64,000 bases of DNA from Kudoa neothunni (taxonomy: Eukaryota > Cnidaria): the NCBI GenBank assembly GCA_964304625.1, contig OZ199840.1, positions 5,704,001 through 5,768,000 on the forward strand. The letters run 5' to 3'. The position numbers were made by a program, and so were the translations under genes. This document shows, in pieces, positions 61,813 to 64,000 of the stretch. How positions within the stretch are numbered: position 1 is the stretch's first letter; each line of letters begins with the position of its first letter. Below the pieces are notes generated by a model. That model made no database searches. It was not told the origin of the DNA and was given only the letters and a program-made list of their open reading frames with translations.

Positions 61813-63804
61813 ATGAAATCCATTGAAAAGTTCTCCCCCAGTGATTTACATGAATCCGGAATATCAATAGATGATTCCAGTTTGATGGAGCAATGTGAAC
61901 GAGATTCCTCTCAAATTTTAACTGAGGCTGAGCGCGAACTGCAAGATTTGAACTTTCGTTTGGCCAATTGTATCGATAAAGCAACGCAAATGAGCATCAA
62001 CAATAGTACGCCTGAAGTAGAGAATTTGGCATCTATTCAAGACCTAGGTAAAAAAGTTGATCAACTTAGAGCAATTTACGATAAAGATATTGCCAGAATG
62101 GTTAAAAAACTGAATCAAATGCATAGAACTGTGGAAACTCAACTACACACCAACAAAAAACTATCAAGCGAATATCACCAACTAAAAAAAAAGTATTAAC
62201 CTAAAATTTTCCAATTTAACATCAATTACAACTAGATGGAGCAAAAATGTAAGCCAAGTAAAAGAATTAACTGAAAAGTTGGTTCGACAAAATAATCAAA
62301 TTCAAAACGCATCCCATCAAATAGCGACTCTAAAAGAATCCCTTAAAGTCTGTAAAAACGAATACAATGACGTGAGTGCGGAGTGTTCCCAATTGAAGGA
62401 ACAAATAGATGTCATTGAATTGGAAATTGTTGAAAAAGATTCCGAGCTCTCTCAGTTAAGAGATGAAGTTTCAAGTGAAACATCTGGAAGACTTTTGGAT
62501 CGTGAGGTGTATCTCAAATGTGAAAAGGAATATTTAGAACAAATTTCTGTACTGGTAGACGCAATACGGAATAAAGAAGATGCGTTGAACGAATCAACTA
62601 ATTTTACAGTCAGTAAATTAGATGAACTACGTCAGGAGTTTGAAAATGAATTGCTCCAACATTACGGCGAAATTCAGAGTTTTTATATGGAAAAGTGTGC
62701 CATATTGGAAGCTGCGACCAACCACAAAACCAGTGAAAACAATCAACTTAAAAGTGCACTTGATGATATCCAACCAAAATACCAACATTCTCAATTACAA
62801 CTGGTGGATCTCAAAAGTCAGGTATGAGAATTTTAATTTTTTTGAAACGTGGATGTTTATTGGTAGGTTGCTTCATTGGAAAGCCAACTCGATGAAATTT
62901 CAAAGATGAAGAGAGAAAACGATAGAGCGTACAATGATAAAATTGCAAAATTAGAACAATTGCTAGATCAATTTACTTTAAACTATCAACATTTGTCTAA
63001 TGAATTTGATGTATCAATTGAAAACCAATTTGTTCAAAACACTCAACTACAAACCCTTAAGAAGTTGGTAGAGTCCGAAGAGCATCGTCTCTCAATTTTA
63101 CCAACTCATAGACCTCTCAAAAGAAAATCTTCCTTGTCGATTGATCAAGAAAAAGCCACTTTAGACTATGAAGTGGTCCACAAAAATACCAAATTTCTTG
63201 TTATATCTGATTGGAGCTATCAATATGATTATATAGCAGTCAGAAACATATCTCAGGTATGTCTTAATCGGAAGTATTTTTAGTTGAATTTCCGTAGAAT
63301 AAAATCTTAACTACTGGATATTATCTGGAAAAAATTATGGAAGATAATGAATCTCAGTGCGTTTATTTCCCTTCAGCTATAGAAATCGATTCAAACCAAT
63401 TTATAAGAGTATTAATATAGTTTTTATGATTATTTCATTCGCTTTAATGAAATTTAATAATATTTCATTGGATTCTTAGATTTTCTCCAAACATGCCAAC
63501 TCTTGTTTCGCCACTCCCAAAGATATTATCGCTGAAAATATTCATCATTGGTTTGATTTTCAAACCAAAAATACCGGTTCAAACTGGAAAATAATCCTCA
63601 GGGACTCTGAAAATAAGGTGATTTTTCAATTATCAAATAAATAATCAACTTTTTCGTTGAATTCATCTATATTATAATGTTATCCGATTTTAGGAAATGT
63701 CATGTTTGAACATCCGAAAACATTCAAATGCTCTCGCCAAGAAAAAATTTCTAACACTCCAAGGTCCGATTAACTCCAGTAGAAGAGACTGTGTTCTTCT
63801 TTGA
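61813..63804 (+). CDS. LMN: Nuclear lamin (intermediate filament, CaaX-terminated)
   Basis: Six exons: 61813-62192, 62236-62821, 62867-63256, 63298-63408, 63480-63617 and 63694-63804. Introns are 43, 45, 41, 71 and 76 nt; 571 residues. A short head is followed by the rod-initiation motif LNFRLANCID (46-55; lamins LNDRLAVYID). A long alpha-helical coiled coil runs to the rod-end motif LKKLVESEEHRLS (about 386-398; consensus YRKLLEGEEERLS). A basic nuclear-localisation signal PLKRKSS (405-411) and an Ig-like lamin-tail domain (about 425-545, from LDYEVVHKNTKFLVISDWSY) follow. The protein ends RRDCVLL, a CaaX prenylation box. Lamins form the nuclear lamina under the inner nuclear membrane, anchored by the lipid. 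CVLL ends in Leu, which usually favours geranylgeranylation over the farnesyl typical of lamins. The start is the first ATG in the open frame. Confidence 0.93.
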
Positions 63805-64000
63805 GTTTTATATTTGATATCGTAAACATAAATTGAGTCATGCCATGAACTGAAAATAGATCATTAAGTGATGTTTTTGTTTTTTTGGATTCATCACATT
63901 TTTATTTATCCGAATATTTTACGACTATTAGCCTCTGCTCATAATAATTTGTTATTATATTCTACTATACTTGAATGGTATTCTACATAATGAGAATTAA

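Noticed and set aside
1-64000. CRISPR array, bacterial operon or organellar segment
   Set aside because: No regularly spaced repeats, no prokaryotic gene organisation, and all recognisable host genes carry spliceosomal introns.

Overview
This window is AT-rich animal nuclear DNA. It holds a small set of intron-bearing host genes set among many decayed DNA transposons. The gene set (nuclear lamin with a lamin-tail domain, GAK/auxilin kinase, claudin/PMP22-like tetraspan, LYSMD3/4-type LysM membrane protein, m-AAA protease, SH3 adaptor) points to a metazoan. Proteins are divergent and introns are mostly tiny: of 38 introns placed by hand, 29 are 60 nt or shorter (minimum 40). This fits a fast-evolving, probably parasitic animal such as a myxozoan cnidarian, but the sequence alone does not settle the species. 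No bacterial, organellar or CRISPR sequence was seen. All gene models were built by joining GT..AG exons by eye with phase checks; none has transcript support.

Layout. 0-3 kb: end of a pogo/Tigger transposase, then a Tc1/mariner relic. 3.4-4.7 kb: two adjacent minus-strand genes, a UPF0390/C19orf53-like nucleolar basic protein and a LYSMD3/4-like LysM membrane protein. 7.7-9.0 kb: a four-TM claudin/PMP22-like protein (plus). 10-18 kb: transposon graveyard (piggyBac-like, pogo, a broken Ty3-type gag fossil, hAT). 19.2-20.6 kb: a type I acidic membrane protein with TGN38-like architecture (plus). 21.3-26 kb: a Merlin-like element with long TIRs and an 8-bp target duplication, then a Tc1/mariner relic. 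26.6-27.3 kb: a non-autonomous hAT element. 27.5-30.1 kb: AFG3L2-type mitochondrial m-AAA protease (minus). 31 kb: a tRNA-derived SINE inside an older repeat. 34.0-43.5 kb: the GAK gene (minus, 10 exons), with one 3.8-kb intron made largely of transposons. 44.6-50 kb: Tc1 relic and dispersed repeats. 51.2-51.8 kb: a small protein with a SUMO-interaction-like C-terminus (minus). 53.5-57.1 kb: a 3.5-kb imperfect palindrome. 57.8-58.6 kb: an SH3 adaptor (minus). 59.6-60.9 kb: piggyBac-like copy. 61.8-63.8 kb: a nuclear lamin (plus).

The host genes are not an operon. GAK (clathrin uncoating) and the TGN38-like protein could both act in Golgi/endosome traffic; the rest serve separate housekeeping roles (mitochondrial proteolysis, nuclear lamina, membrane or junction architecture, signalling). 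I found no convincing new multi-gene system. The most interesting items are the complete hand-spliced gene models, the GAK phosphatase-like domain that has lost its catalytic loop, the lamin ending in CVLL, the dated-by-structure mobile elements (perfect target duplications, a paralogous empty site), and the large palindrome.
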